Source: an uncultured Pelagibacteraceae bacterium
Lineage (GTDB): Bacteria > Pseudomonadota > Alphaproteobacteria > Pelagibacterales > Pelagibacteraceae
Direction: 5' to 3'
DNA length: 64,000 bases
NCBI GenBank assembly: GCA_902571055.1
Contig: CACGAM010000002.1
Location: forward strand, 62,001 to 126,000
Shown: piece after piece, positions 45,220 to 54,075 of the stretch
Layout: every line of letters begins with the position of its first letter
How positions within the stretch are numbered: position 1 is the stretch's first letter
Made by a program: the position numbers and the translations under genes
The notes under the pieces: model-generated
Told to the model about the DNA's origin: nothing
Databases searched by the model: none
What the model saw: only the letters and a program-made list of their open reading frames with translations

Positions 45220-46163
45220 TGTCTAACATTAAAAACGTTGCCATAATAGGAACTGGAGTAATTGGAACTGGCTGGGTAATCAGATGCTTGGCCCACGATA
45301 AAAAAGTAAGAGCTTACGACTTTAATCTTAAACATAAAAAAAATTTAATTAAAGAAATTAAGAGGAGTTGGCCATTTGTAAAAAAAATGTTCAAAAAAAA
45401 AAAATTAAATTTACATAATCTGTCCTTTTACACAAATTTACATGATGCTCTGATAAAAGCAGAATTTATCTTTGAATGTGCTCCTGAAAATTATACTATA
45501 AAAACAAAACTTATGAAAAAGATTGGTTTATATTCTAAACCAAACAGTATTATATCTTCAAGTTCCTCTGGCCTGCTTCCATCCAAAATATACTCAAAGT
45601 GTAAACATCCTGAAAGAGGCTTGATAGGTCATCCATTCAATCCAGTATACTTATTACCAGGTATTGAAATTGTACCTGGAAAAAAAACGAAAAAATTATT
45701 TTTAATAAAAGCTAAAAAATTTTATGAGTCAATTTCAATGAACCCAATTATGGTTAAGAAAGAATTACCAGGTTATTTAGCAGATAGGCTCCAAGAAGCC
45801 TTATGGAGAGAGGGTTTACACATAATTAATGAAAATTATGCAACCACAAAGGAATTGGATAGAGCAATTGAAGATGGACCAGGATTGAGATATTCACTTA
45901 TGGGAACATTTTTAACTTTTCACCTTGCAGGTGGAAAGCAAGGAATGAAACATATGTTAAGACAATTTGGACCAGCATTAAAATTACCTTGGACTAAGTT
46001 AAAAGCTCCAAAACTTACAAAAAAGCTATCTGATAGAATAATTAAAGGTACACAGAGACAGGCGAGGGGTAAATCTGTGGCAAAATTAGCTGATATAAGA
46101 GATGATTATCTAATTAATCTACAAATTTTAAGAAACAAATACTTAAAGAAAATTAGAAATTAA
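45219..46163 (+). CDS. L-carnitine dehydrogenase-like 3-hydroxyacyl-CoA dehydrogenase family protein
   Basis: The 314-residue NAD-dependent enzyme starts with NVAIIGTGVIGTGWVIRCLAHDKKVRAYD. It has the 3-hydroxyacyl-CoA dehydrogenase middle (FIFECAPENYTIKTKLMKKI, SSSSSGLLPSKIY) and RGLIGHPFNPVYLLPGIEIVPG, which is typical of L-carnitine dehydrogenase. This enzyme oxidises L-carnitine to 3-dehydrocarnitine. It is coupled to the BKACE gene upstream and the GFA-type gene downstream by one-base overlaps. Confidence 0.87.
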   Translation: MSNIKNVAIIGTGVIGTGWVIRCLAHDKKVRAYDFNLKHKKNLIKEIKRSWPFVKKMFKKKKLNLHNLSFYTNLHDALIKAEFIFECAPENYTIKTKLMKKIGLYSKPNSIISSSSSGLLPSKIYSKCKHPERGLIGHPFNPVYLLPGIEIVPGKKTKKLFLIKAKKFYESISMNPIMVKKELPGYLADRLQEALWREGLHIINENYATTKELDRAIEDGPGLRYSLMGTFLTFHLAGGKQGMKHMLRQFGPALKLPWTKLKAPKLTKKLSDRIIKGTQRQARGKSVAKLADIRDDYLINLQILRNKYLKKIRN

Positions 46164-46570
46164 TGGAAAAAAAGTTTGTAAATAAAAAAGGTGGATGTAT
46201 TTGTGGTGCTGTTGAATTTAATGTTACTTTAGACGAGCTTCCAAGAGTTTTTAGTTGTCATTGTATAGACTGTAGAAAAAAAATAGGTGGTATTATGTCA
46301 ATCATAGAACTACGTAAAGATGCTATAGATATAAACAAATCATTATTATCTACCTACGAACATATAGGAGGTAGTGGAAATAAAATTACCAAATATTTTT
46401 GTGGTAAATGTGCAGCACCAGTATTAACTTTTGTCGACAGATGGAAAAAATTTTACCTTTATGCAGGATTACTTGATGATATTAGTATTTTGAAAAAAGC
46501 CAAAAATATTTATTTTGAAGACTCACATTTTCCATTTATGGAGATATCGGAAAAAGATTTAAAACTCTAA
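46163..46570 (+). CDS. GFA-family zinc protein
   Basis: The 135-residue protein carries the GFA/CENP-V zinc pattern: KGGCICGAVEF, then CHCIDCRKK, then FCGKCAAPV. The fold binds two zinc ions. The prototype Gfa was reported as a glutathione-dependent formaldehyde-activating enzyme, though most members are uncharacterised. It is last in the carnitine dehydrogenase operon. A role in handling formaldehyde from demethylation or an aldehyde is possible but unproven. Confidence 0.85.
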   Translation: MEKKFVNKKGGCICGAVEFNVTLDELPRVFSCHCIDCRKKIGGIMSIIELRKDAIDINKSLLSTYEHIGGSGNKITKYFCGKCAAPVLTFVDRWKKFYLYAGLLDDISILKKAKNIYFEDSHFPFMEISEKDLKL

Positions 46571-46635
46571 ATCATGTGGCAACATGTACCAAAAATCTTT
46601 ATTGATTGATAAAAATTTAATAATATATAGACATC

Positions 46636-47073
46636 ATGAAATTAATTCCAAAAGTACTTTTTTATGTCCTTTTAAGTTCTCTTTTCACAATGAAAGCTTT
46701 TTCTGAGACTTTAGAAATAGAAATGCTTAACAAATCGGGCAATGAAATGATGGTTTATTCGCAAAAAGTATCTAAAATTAACGTTGGGGATACAATAATT
46801 TGGAAATCAACAACTAAGGGTCATAATGTAGAATTCATCAAAAATGGAACTCCAGATGGTGTTGAGAAGTTCAAATCAAAGATGAACGTGGATGTAGAAT
46901 ACACTTTTACTATTCCAGGAATTTATGCATATCAGTGTACACCACATAAAGCTATGGGCATGATAGGTTTTGTTGTAGTGGGTGGAGACAAGTCTAACCT
47001 TGATAAAATAAATTCTTTAAGATTTGTTGGAAAATCAAAAAAAATTGCACCTGAATTAATTGGACAACTTTAA
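46636..47073 (+). CDS. Pseudoazurin-type blue copper protein
   Basis: The 145-residue periplasmic protein has a signal peptide (KLIPKVLFYVLLSSLFTMKAFSE) and a cupredoxin domain. All four type-1 copper ligands are visible: His in TKGHNVEFI, Cys and His in YAYQCTPHKAMGMIGF, and the Met of the same motif. Pseudoazurin shuttles single electrons in the periplasm. A TATATA lies six bases before the ATG. The partner enzyme is not evident in the window. Confidence 0.93.
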   Translation: MKLIPKVLFYVLLSSLFTMKAFSETLEIEMLNKSGNEMMVYSQKVSKINVGDTIIWKSTTKGHNVEFIKNGTPDGVEKFKSKMNVDVEYTFTIPGIYAYQCTPHKAMGMIGFVVVGGDKSNLDKINSLRFVGKSKKIAPELIGQL

Positions 47074-47074
47074 T

Positions 47075-47863
47075 TTAATCAAGTCTAAGTTCATTACCAT
47101 TAACACCTATTACCTGACCTGAAATTCTTTCAGAATCGTTTGATGCTAAAAATGCACACATTTTAGCAACGTCATCACCATATATCCAACTTTTCATTGA
47201 TGACATTTTTAGAAAATCATTTTCAACTTTTTTTTTAGAAACCTTAAGAAACTTAGCTTTATTTTCTATTACTTTTACCATTCTATTTCCTTTAATGGTG
47301 CCTGGACAAATAGCATTCACTCTAATTTTATATCTTCCTAACTCCATAGCTAAAGTTTTTGTAATTCCTATTACCGCCCATTTACTCGCTGCATATGGAG
47401 ATCTTAAAGGAAAACCTAGTACCCCAGCCCCTGATGATATATTTATTATTGAACCACTTTTATTCTTTTTTAATAAAGGTATTGCAAGTTTAGTAAAATA
47501 AAAATGACTTATAACATTTGTTTTTAAGGTTTGCTCCCAGTCTTTAGATGTGAGTTTTTCGAGTGTTCCAGTTGGCCCAGCTATACCAACATTATTAATT
47601 AGACAATCAATTTTTTTAAATTTTAATGAAATAGATTTAAAAAAATTACTTACATCATTCTCATTAGCGGCATCAAAATTATATAAAAATAAACTTTTTT
47701 TATAATTAGGGTTTTTTTTTAGTTTATTAATAAATTTTTTATCTATATCTGTTACTAATACAGTTGCACCTCTATCTAAACAGGTTTTGGTTGTTGCTAG
47801 TCCTATTCCAGATGCACCAGCTGAAATAACTATTTTTTTGTTCTTTAATGATTTATTTTGCAT
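47075..47863 (-). CDS. Short-chain dehydrogenase/reductase
   Basis: The 262-residue classical SDR has an N-terminal cofactor motif reading KKIVISAGASGIGLA (TGxxxGIG type with the first Thr replaced by Ser), CLINNVGIAGP, the catalytic Ser in INISSGAGVLG and YxxxK in SPYAASKWAVIG. The C terminus has VIGVNGNELRLD. NAD(P)-dependent oxidation or reduction of a small alcohol or ketone is expected; the substrate is unknown. It directly follows the ProV-like ATPase gene (two bases). Confidence 0.9.
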   Translation of the reverse strand: MQNKSLKNKKIVISAGASGIGLATTKTCLDRGATVLVTDIDKKFINKLKKNPNYKKSLFLYNFDAANENDVSNFFKSISLKFKKIDCLINNVGIAGPTGTLEKLTSKDWEQTLKTNVISHFYFTKLAIPLLKKNKSGSIINISSGAGVLGFPLRSPYAASKWAVIGITKTLAMELGRYKIRVNAICPGTIKGNRMVKVIENKAKFLKVSKKKVENDFLKMSSMKSWIYGDDVAKMCAFLASNDSERISGQVIGVNGNELRLD

Positions 47864-47865
47864 AC

Positions 47866-48891
47866 CTAAGACTTGGTGAGTGTCTTCTGCAGTTCTTTCT
47901 TTGTTATATAACCTTTAATATTTCCACTTTTATCTACTACTTCACAGCTAGAATTTGTACCAACAACTTGTGGTAAAAACTCTTCTATAAATTGGTCTTC
48001 TTTTACTTTTATAATATTATTTTTATCAATTCCATTCACATTTTCTTCAGATATCATAATAGTTTTTGCTTTTATAACTTTGGTCCTGTTAACATCTTTT
48101 ACAAATGCCTTAACGTAATCGTCAGCAGGGTTCATTATAATATCAAAAGGAGTTCCCACCTGTACTAGCTTTCCATGATTTAAAATTCCAATATGGTCCC
48201 CAAGTCTTAATGACTCGTCTAGATCGTGTGTAATAAAAACTATAGTTTTTTTTAATTCTGACTGAAGATCTATCAATTGTTTTTGCATATCACTTCTAAT
48301 TAAAGGGTCTAATGCCGAAAATGCTTCATCCATTAACATTATGTCAGTATCATTTGCTAATGCTCTAGCCAAACCAACTCTTTGTTGCATTCCACCTGAT
48401 AATTGTGCTGGATATTGATTTTCAAACCCACTTAAACCTACGGCTTCAATTTTTTCCATGGCTGTTTTTTTTCTTTCTGCCTCAGCTACTCCTTGCATTT
48501 CTAGTCCATAACCAACATTATCCATCACTGTCCTGTGTGGAAATAAACCGAATCTTTGAAAGACCATACTCATTTTGTGTCTTCTAAACTCTATCAATTG
48601 TTGTTTGTTTAAACTCATTACATTAGTACCCTCAACTATTATTTCTCCATCTGTTGGATCGATAAGTCTATTAAGGTGTCTTATTAGGGTTGATTTTCCC
48701 GATCCAGACAAGCCCATGCACACAAACGTTTCTCCCTCTTCAATTTTTAATGAAACATTGTCTAACCCAACCGTATGTCCAGTTTTGTCAAGAATTTCCT
48801 CTTTAGATGCTCCATCCTTAACCATAGGGAGAATTGACTTAGGATTGTTGCCAAATATTTTATATACGTTATTTATTTCTATTTTGGACAT
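47866..48891 (-). CDS. proV: Quaternary-amine ABC transporter ATP-binding protein, ProV type
   Basis: The 341-residue ATPase has Walker A GLSGSGKST, the signature LSGGMQQRVGLARAL, Walker B IMLMDEAFSALDPL and switch HDLDESLRLGDH. A ProV-specific N-terminal extension is present (MVKDGASKEEILDKTGHTVGLDNVSL), and a reduced CBS-like C terminus (VVDKSGNIKGYITKKEL). It energises a ProW permease. Neither permease is adjacent; the fused permease is 3 kb away and ProW 16 kb away. Confidence 0.93.
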   Translation of the reverse strand: MSKIEINNVYKIFGNNPKSILPMVKDGASKEEILDKTGHTVGLDNVSLKIEEGETFVCMGLSGSGKSTLIRHLNRLIDPTDGEIIVEGTNVMSLNKQQLIEFRRHKMSMVFQRFGLFPHRTVMDNVGYGLEMQGVAEAERKKTAMEKIEAVGLSGFENQYPAQLSGGMQQRVGLARALANDTDIMLMDEAFSALDPLIRSDMQKQLIDLQSELKKTIVFITHDLDESLRLGDHIGILNHGKLVQVGTPFDIIMNPADDYVKAFVKDVNRTKVIKAKTIMISEENVNGIDKNNIIKVKEDQFIEEFLPQVVGTNSSCEVVDKSGNIKGYITKKELQKTLTKS

Positions 48892-48958
48892 TTAAATGAC
48901 TTTGTAACAGTTGATTTTGCATCTTGCAAATTTTAGTATTTTAAATAATTATTGTTTT

Positions 48959-50092
48959 ATGGCTGAAATAAAGAAGCTAGAGAAAAATAATACTTATTTA
49001 AAAGTTCTTTGGTCTGATGGAGAAGAAAGTAAGTTTAATTATTTATGGCTTAGAGATAACTGTCCAACTGCTCATGATAAAGATTCTAATCACAGAATGT
49101 TTAATATACTTAATGTAAGTAAAGAAATTAATCCTAAAAATTACAATATTAATAAAGAGGGTAAACTTGAGATTGAGTGGAGCGAGGGCAATCATACAAG
49201 TTATTTTGACTTAAATTGGTTAAGAGAAAATTGTTACACAATTAAAAATAAAAAAAAATATATTTCACCTTATAAATTGTGGGATAGTTCCCTTAAAGAG
49301 GAATTTAAATCTATATGTGTTGAACATGATGAAATAATGGAAAGTAACAATGGATTAATTAAATGGCTTGAATTGTTACATCACACTGGTATTGCAATTG
49401 TTAAAAACGCACCAATTGAAGAAAAATCTGGATTTGCAGTTCTAAACAGAATTAGTCATACCAGAGAAACTTTTTTTAAAACTCCATTTGAGGTTATAAA
49501 TATTCCAAAGCCTAATAACTCAGCATACACAGCTCATGCTTTGAGAAATCACATGGATTTACCCTGGTTTGAAAACCCACCTGGATATCAATTTTTACAT
49601 TGTTTAATTAATTCTGCAGACGGAGGAGAATCTTCAGCAGTGGATGGGTTTGCCGTCGCAGAGTATTTAAAACATAATAATAGCGAGATCTTTAATACTT
49701 TAACTAAGGTTTATTTAAAATTTAGGGATAAAGATTATACACAAGAAAATCATAGAGGTTTTCACGCGCCAGCTATAGGATTAACTAAAGATAGCGATTA
49801 TCATGATATAAGATTTAGTGTTGCTACGATGGATGCCTTAGACTGCCACCCAGATATTATGGACAAAGTTTACAAAGCTCATCATGAATTTGGAAATTTA
49901 CTACATAGCGATAAGTTTCAAATTAATTTTAGAATGGAACCAGGTGATATATTTTCCTTTAATAATAGAAGAGTCTTGCATGGTCGAACTGCATTTGACC
50001 CAAATTCAGGTCACAGACATTTACAAGGATATTATATGGATAGAGATGAAATTATCGGAAGATTAAATTACTTGAAAAAATTAAAATCATAA
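48959..50092 (+). CDS. Gamma-butyrobetaine-hydroxylase-like 2-oxoglutarate dioxygenase
   Basis: The 377-residue protein starts at the ATG at 48959, giving a length near BBOX (387) and excluding a non-homologous hydrophobic run from the longer ORF. It has a DUF971-type N-terminal domain (FNYLWLRDNCPT, LNWLRENCY) and a TauD-type core with His198 and Asp200 (RNHMDLPW) and His341 (RRVLHGRTAFDP). BBOX hydroxylates gamma-butyrobetaine to L-carnitine. Only one cysteine of the usual N-terminal zinc cluster (Cys35) is kept. Trimethyllysine or a related betaine is an alternative substrate. Confidence 0.82.
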   Translation: MAEIKKLEKNNTYLKVLWSDGEESKFNYLWLRDNCPTAHDKDSNHRMFNILNVSKEINPKNYNINKEGKLEIEWSEGNHTSYFDLNWLRENCYTIKNKKKYISPYKLWDSSLKEEFKSICVEHDEIMESNNGLIKWLELLHHTGIAIVKNAPIEEKSGFAVLNRISHTRETFFKTPFEVINIPKPNNSAYTAHALRNHMDLPWFENPPGYQFLHCLINSADGGESSAVDGFAVAEYLKHNNSEIFNTLTKVYLKFRDKDYTQENHRGFHAPAIGLTKDSDYHDIRFSVATMDALDCHPDIMDKVYKAHHEFGNLLHSDKFQINFRMEPGDIFSFNNRRVLHGRTAFDPNSGHRHLQGYYMDRDEIIGRLNYLKKLKS

Positions 50093-50725
50093 ATTTTCAA
50101 ACATAAGATTATAATTCTTATTATATTTCAAAAATTCTTTTTTATTTTTAATGGTATAAAAATATTTATTTTTTTTAATATTTCGTATGGATTTGTTACT
50201 TATAAAAAATTTATCTAAAATTAAGTACTCATAATTTTTTTTAAATGATGCTTTTATAATATCTGAAATTTTAGAGCTCTTAGAGAATGAAAAACCGATT
50301 TTTACTTTTTTGTTAATTTTGCGAATTTTAACCAAATTTGTATGTTTAAAAGATATAATTATACAATTCTTATAGTTTTTAATTTCATTTAATAATATTT
50401 TAATATTTCTCAAGTTCAATATTGGTTTAATCTCTATAAAAACTAAATATTTTTTTTTAGATAGCTTTAATACATCTTTCAATAATGGGATTGAAATTTT
50501 TGATTTTGTCTTATTTTTAATCTCATCGTAATGAAGATTTTTAACACTTTTGTTTATCTTAAATAATCTATTTAATGTAAAATCATGAAAACATATTATT
50601 TTGTTATCTTTAGTAAAATGAATGTCTGTTTCTATTCCATACTTTTTATTAAATGATACCTTAAAAGATTTTAAACAATTTTCTTTGAGTTTTTTATTAG
50701 CTATTCCTCGGTGAATTATATTCAT
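50087..50725 (-). CDS. Glycerophosphodiester phosphodiesterase family protein
   Basis: The 212-residue GDPD-type TIM barrel keeps IIHRGIA, the metal residues in YGIETDIHFTKDNKIICFHDFTLNRLF, and FIEIKP. It would hydrolyse glycerophosphodiesters to glycerol 3-phosphate and an alcohol such as choline or ethanolamine. It is short for the family and extremely lysine-rich. A Rho-independent terminator ends only two bases before its start, which leaves no ordinary leader or ribosome-binding site. Confidence 0.8.
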   Translation of the reverse strand: MNIIHRGIANKKLKENCLKSFKVSFNKKYGIETDIHFTKDNKIICFHDFTLNRLFKINKSVKNLHYDEIKNKTKSKISIPLLKDVLKLSKKKYLVFIEIKPILNLRNIKILLNEIKNYKNCIIISFKHTNLVKIRKINKKVKIGFSFSKSSKISDIIKASFKKNYEYLILDKFFISNKSIRNIKKNKYFYTIKNKKEFLKYNKNYNLMFENL

Positions 50726-50727
50726 GC

Positions 50728-50759
50728 AAAAAAAAAGGGCCCTGTAAACAAGGCCCTTT
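50728..50759 (-). terminator. Rho-independent terminator after proX2
   Basis: On the minus strand AAAGGGCCTTG and CAGGGCCCTTT form an 11-base stem with one mismatch around a short loop, followed by nine T residues. It lies 22 bases after the stop of the substrate-binding protein gene. It is the most textbook terminator in the window and almost abuts the next gene's start codon. Confidence 0.9.
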
Positions 50760-50781
50760 AATATTTTATAAAGTTATAAAA

Positions 50782-51786
50782 TTATGGAAGCCAACTTTTC
50801 CATTTATTTGGATTGTTTTTCTTCCACTCTGCTACAACTTCTTTAAGATCTCTGTTCTTTTGCTTAACTTCAACTAACATTACTGCTTGATCAGCATTAT
50901 CAAATTTCATTTTTGTGAAAAATTTAGCTGCATCAGCATGTTCTGCTTTAGCAAATGTTTCAGGATTACCGTAGTTCATTGTGTAGTCTTTAGCCCAACC
51001 AGTTGCTGGCCATGCTGCAGTTCCACAATCTTTCCAGTTATTCGCCTCAGTAAATGAGTCACAAGTTTTGTGTTCTGGAAGTCCTACTCCTACCATGTCA
51101 TAAGCCCCAAAGAACCAATGAGGTTGCCATAGATATAATAAGAATGGCTCTTTTCTCTCATATGCTGCAACAGCTTCTGCTATGGCAGCAGCTTCTGTTC
51201 CTAACTCATCTGCTTGAAAGTCAATTCCTAAAAGATCTAATCTTTTTTGATCATGACAGTTCCAACCAGCTACAGGACATCCAATTAGTCTTCCTCTTTT
51301 TCCTGACTCAATTGTTGCAAACTTATCTTTGTGTTTGTTTAAATCTTTCCAAGATTTAATGCCGAATTTGTCAGCAGCATATTTTGGAATAAAGTAGTCA
51401 GACAAACCAATTATACCAGTTGTTCCAAGAAGTTTTACACTTCCGTCACCTTCATAATTAAACATTGTCTTACCATCATAAATCAGCGGACCTTTCATCA
51501 TTACAGTGTCAGCTTCCGCATAACTTGGCCAACTCTCGCAAGCAAAATCTATTTCACCAGCTGCGATTGCTTCCCAAAGTCCAGTTCCTGATGGGAATAC
51601 TACTCTTTTTATTTTGTATCCTAATTCATCTTCTAGAACACTAACAGCAACTTGACACGTTATCTCTCCTCCTGTCCAGTCTGCTACTGCAGCTGTTAAT
51701 CTTTTAGCAGCATTTGCAGTTCCAAAACTAGAAATAACAAGGATCAAAGAAAGCATCATTGCTGATAACTTTTTAGATATATTCAT
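50782..51786 (-). CDS. Quaternary-amine ABC substrate-binding protein, ProX family
   Basis: The 334-residue periplasmic protein has a signal peptide (KKLSAMMLSLILVISSFGTANA) and a ProX-type core: AVADWTGGEITCQVAVSVLEDELG, GTGLWEAIAAGEIDFACESWPS, YLWQPHWFFGAYDMVGVGLPEH. It is lengthwise like the first ProX but diverged in sequence. Location between the fused permease and a gamma-butyrobetaine-hydroxylase-like gene suggests carnitine or gamma-butyrobetaine as ligand. It has its own promoter and terminator. Confidence 0.9.
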   Translation of the reverse strand: MNISKKLSAMMLSLILVISSFGTANAAKRLTAAVADWTGGEITCQVAVSVLEDELGYKIKRVVFPSGTGLWEAIAAGEIDFACESWPSYAEADTVMMKGPLIYDGKTMFNYEGDGSVKLLGTTGIIGLSDYFIPKYAADKFGIKSWKDLNKHKDKFATIESGKRGRLIGCPVAGWNCHDQKRLDLLGIDFQADELGTEAAAIAEAVAAYERKEPFLLYLWQPHWFFGAYDMVGVGLPEHKTCDSFTEANNWKDCGTAAWPATGWAKDYTMNYGNPETFAKAEHADAAKFFTKMKFDNADQAVMLVEVKQKNRDLKEVVAEWKKNNPNKWKSWLP

Positions 51787-51799
51787 TATTGTTTTCCCC

Positions 51800-51819
51800 T
51801 TAATTAATTAATTAATTAA
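51800..51819. repeat. Five tandem TTAA units in the proX2 leader
   Basis: TTAATTAATTAATTAATTAA is a 20-base perfect palindrome made of five TTAA units. It lies just upstream of the AGGGG ribosome-binding site of the proX2 gene, in its 5' untranslated region or at the transcription start. Such a run could be an operator or a slippage-prone spacer; a chance AT run is possible. Confidence 0.6.
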
Positions 51820-51822
51820 ATC

Positions 51823-51852
51823 ATTTTAAAACATAATAATACTTAATGTAAA
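51823..51852 (-). promoter_or_regulatory. Candidate promoter of proX2
   Basis: On the minus strand TTTACA (51847-51852, 5 of 6 to -35) is followed after 18 bases by TAAAAT (51823-51828, 5 of 6 to -10). It would start transcription inside or next to the TTAA repeat and give a leader of about 30 bases with an AGGGG ribosome-binding site. Confidence 0.4.
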
Positions 51853-51892
51853 GTTTTTAAATGTTGCGCTATTATACGTTATTTTATAAGGC

Positions 51893-54001
51893 TTATAGAC
51901 CTAAAGCCTCTCTTTGTTTTTTAGTCCAAGCTAATGAAATTCTGTCAATGATAATTGCCATAAGCACAATTCCAATACCAGCAGCCAATCCTCTTCCAGT
52001 ATCTGATCGTGCAAGTCCATTAAATACTTCTAATCCAAGGCCCTTTCCACCAATCAAAGGTGTAACAATTTGCATCGCAAAAGCCATAATAACTGTTTGA
52101 TTAAATCCTATAACTAAACTCGGAACTGCTAATGGAAATTTTACTTTATTTAAAGTTTGTAAAGTAGTTCCACCAAATGATCTTGAAACCTCTGAAAACG
52201 TCCCGGATACTTGCGTTAATCCAAGAGATGTTAATCTAATTATAGGAGGTATAGAATAAATCACAGTAGCAAGAACTGCAGAAACTATACCACCTCCAAA
52301 AAACATTAAAACTGGTATTAGATAACAAAAGTAAGGAAGAGTTTGCATCGCATCCAGTACAACATTTTGGATATTTTTAAATCTTGGATTATATGATGCA
52401 ATAATTCCTAATGGCACTCCAATGGCAAAGCATAAAGCAACCGAAACTAAAACAGATGATAGTGTTATCATTGATTGAGGCCAAATTCCACAAGCACCTA
52501 TAAAAAGAAGAAGTAATACAGTGATAAAAGCAAATCTTAATCCCACTGTAAAATATCCAATTAATGCAAATACTGCGGTTGTATACCACCATGGTGTATG
52601 TGTTAGAAAAGTATCAAGAGGGTTCAAAAGATTTAGATAAACGAATGCTCTTAAACCTTTTGTAAATGCAATAAATCCAGGATTTACTGTAAGTGATTTT
52701 ACAGTATCAGCAATTGGTTGTCTTATTGAGAGTTTCCATTCTTCTGGAAATGTTCCGATGCTGAAAATATTTGAATCTATAAAACTAATAATAAAAAAAA
52801 CAATAAATGAGGGAATGATATAGTATCTGTTACCAACAAATTCTCCAATATCTCTTCCTAAAGGCTTGTTAAACAAAGAAGTAATAAATTCTGCTACATA
52901 TGAAATTAAATTTGTAATTTTCTTACAAACTAAATTTATTATTGTGTGTGAATAACTTAAAGGTTTTTCAAAAATTCTGGCAATTTGAAATTTTTCCCAA
53001 CTTTGCGGTAAAAGATAAAATTTTTGAACATCCAAAGGTAGTCTTTCTTCCTCTTTGCTAAAAGACATACTAAATCTATCAAACATAATCGCCATAAACA
53101 AAATACACAAACCACCTTCCATAGCCCAACCAACATCTAAATTTCTAATAGCCAACCATACCTGTCCACCAATTCCTTCAGCCCCTATAAAACAGGCTAA
53201 AACTACAAGGGCCAAAGCCATCATTATAACTTGATTTATTCCCATCATTATACTTGGTAATGATAGAGGAATTTTAATTTTAAATAGCAACTGCAATCTA
53301 CTTGAACCAAATGAAGTTGCAGACTCGATAATCTGTTCCGAAACTTGTCTAATACCAGCGTTAGTTAATCTAATGACAGGTGGCATTGCATAGATCATTG
53401 TTGCTAAAATTGCTGGTGCGCCTCCTATCCCAAAAAAAAATAGCGCAGGAAAAAGATATACAAATGCTGGCATCACCTGCATTGTATCTAAAATAGGCTT
53501 CATAAAATTTTCAAATCTATCACTTTGTGAACACAGAACACCTAGTAAAACACCAAAGAAAACGCAAAGTACAACCGAAAGACCCATTAACGCTAAAGTC
53601 TGTAAAGATTCGTCCCACATGCCTACTCCTCCCCAGAAATAAATAACAAACAAAGAGTATAAACCTAGTCTTAAACCACCAGCTATTAGGCAGGGTAAAA
53701 ATAAAATTGATGCAATTAGTAACCAGGGAGATTCTATTAAAAAATCTTCTAAAAAATAATAACCAGATTTAATATAGCCTGCTATGATTTTAGTTATCCA
53801 CCTATAATTTTTTTTTAAGTAATCTTCTCCATCATTAACCCATGCAGTAAATGTAAACTCATCAGTAACAGATTTCGGAAATTTAGACTGTCCTTCACTT
53901 TGAATGGATAATACTAGTGCTCCCAAAAATATCAGTAAAACTGCAATATATTTAATAATATTCTTATTAGTTTTAGATTTATCTAATATTTCTGCAGACA
54001 T
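51893..54001 (-). CDS. Fused double ABC permease for quaternary amines
   Basis: The 702-residue membrane protein contains two complete ProW-like permease domains in tandem. The first half has GVLLGVLCSQSDRF, ILDTMQVMPAFVYLFP and the coupling loop QVSEQIIESATSFGSSRLQLLFKIKIPLSLPS. The second has GVPLGIIASYNPRF, VLDAMQTLPYFCYLIP and QVSGTFSEVSRSFGGTTLQTLNKVKFPLAVPS. A linker with its own hydrophobic helices joins them. The covalent pair replaces the usual permease homodimer, and each half keeps an EAA loop, so it would pair with two ATPase subunits. It is divergent from a ProV-like gene. Confidence 0.92.
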   Translation of the reverse strand: MSAEILDKSKTNKNIIKYIAVLLIFLGALVLSIQSEGQSKFPKSVTDEFTFTAWVNDGEDYLKKNYRWITKIIAGYIKSGYYFLEDFLIESPWLLIASILFLPCLIAGGLRLGLYSLFVIYFWGGVGMWDESLQTLALMGLSVVLCVFFGVLLGVLCSQSDRFENFMKPILDTMQVMPAFVYLFPALFFFGIGGAPAILATMIYAMPPVIRLTNAGIRQVSEQIIESATSFGSSRLQLLFKIKIPLSLPSIMMGINQVIMMALALVVLACFIGAEGIGGQVWLAIRNLDVGWAMEGGLCILFMAIMFDRFSMSFSKEEERLPLDVQKFYLLPQSWEKFQIARIFEKPLSYSHTIINLVCKKITNLISYVAEFITSLFNKPLGRDIGEFVGNRYYIIPSFIVFFIISFIDSNIFSIGTFPEEWKLSIRQPIADTVKSLTVNPGFIAFTKGLRAFVYLNLLNPLDTFLTHTPWWYTTAVFALIGYFTVGLRFAFITVLLLLFIGACGIWPQSMITLSSVLVSVALCFAIGVPLGIIASYNPRFKNIQNVVLDAMQTLPYFCYLIPVLMFFGGGIVSAVLATVIYSIPPIIRLTSLGLTQVSGTFSEVSRSFGGTTLQTLNKVKFPLAVPSLVIGFNQTVIMAFAMQIVTPLIGGKGLGLEVFNGLARSDTGRGLAAGIGIVLMAIIIDRISLAWTKKQREALGL

Positions 54002-54075
54002 TATTACATTAAATTAAAACAAACTGTTTTACATTTAAAGAAAAATATTGTCTATTTTATTCATATAAATTTAGC

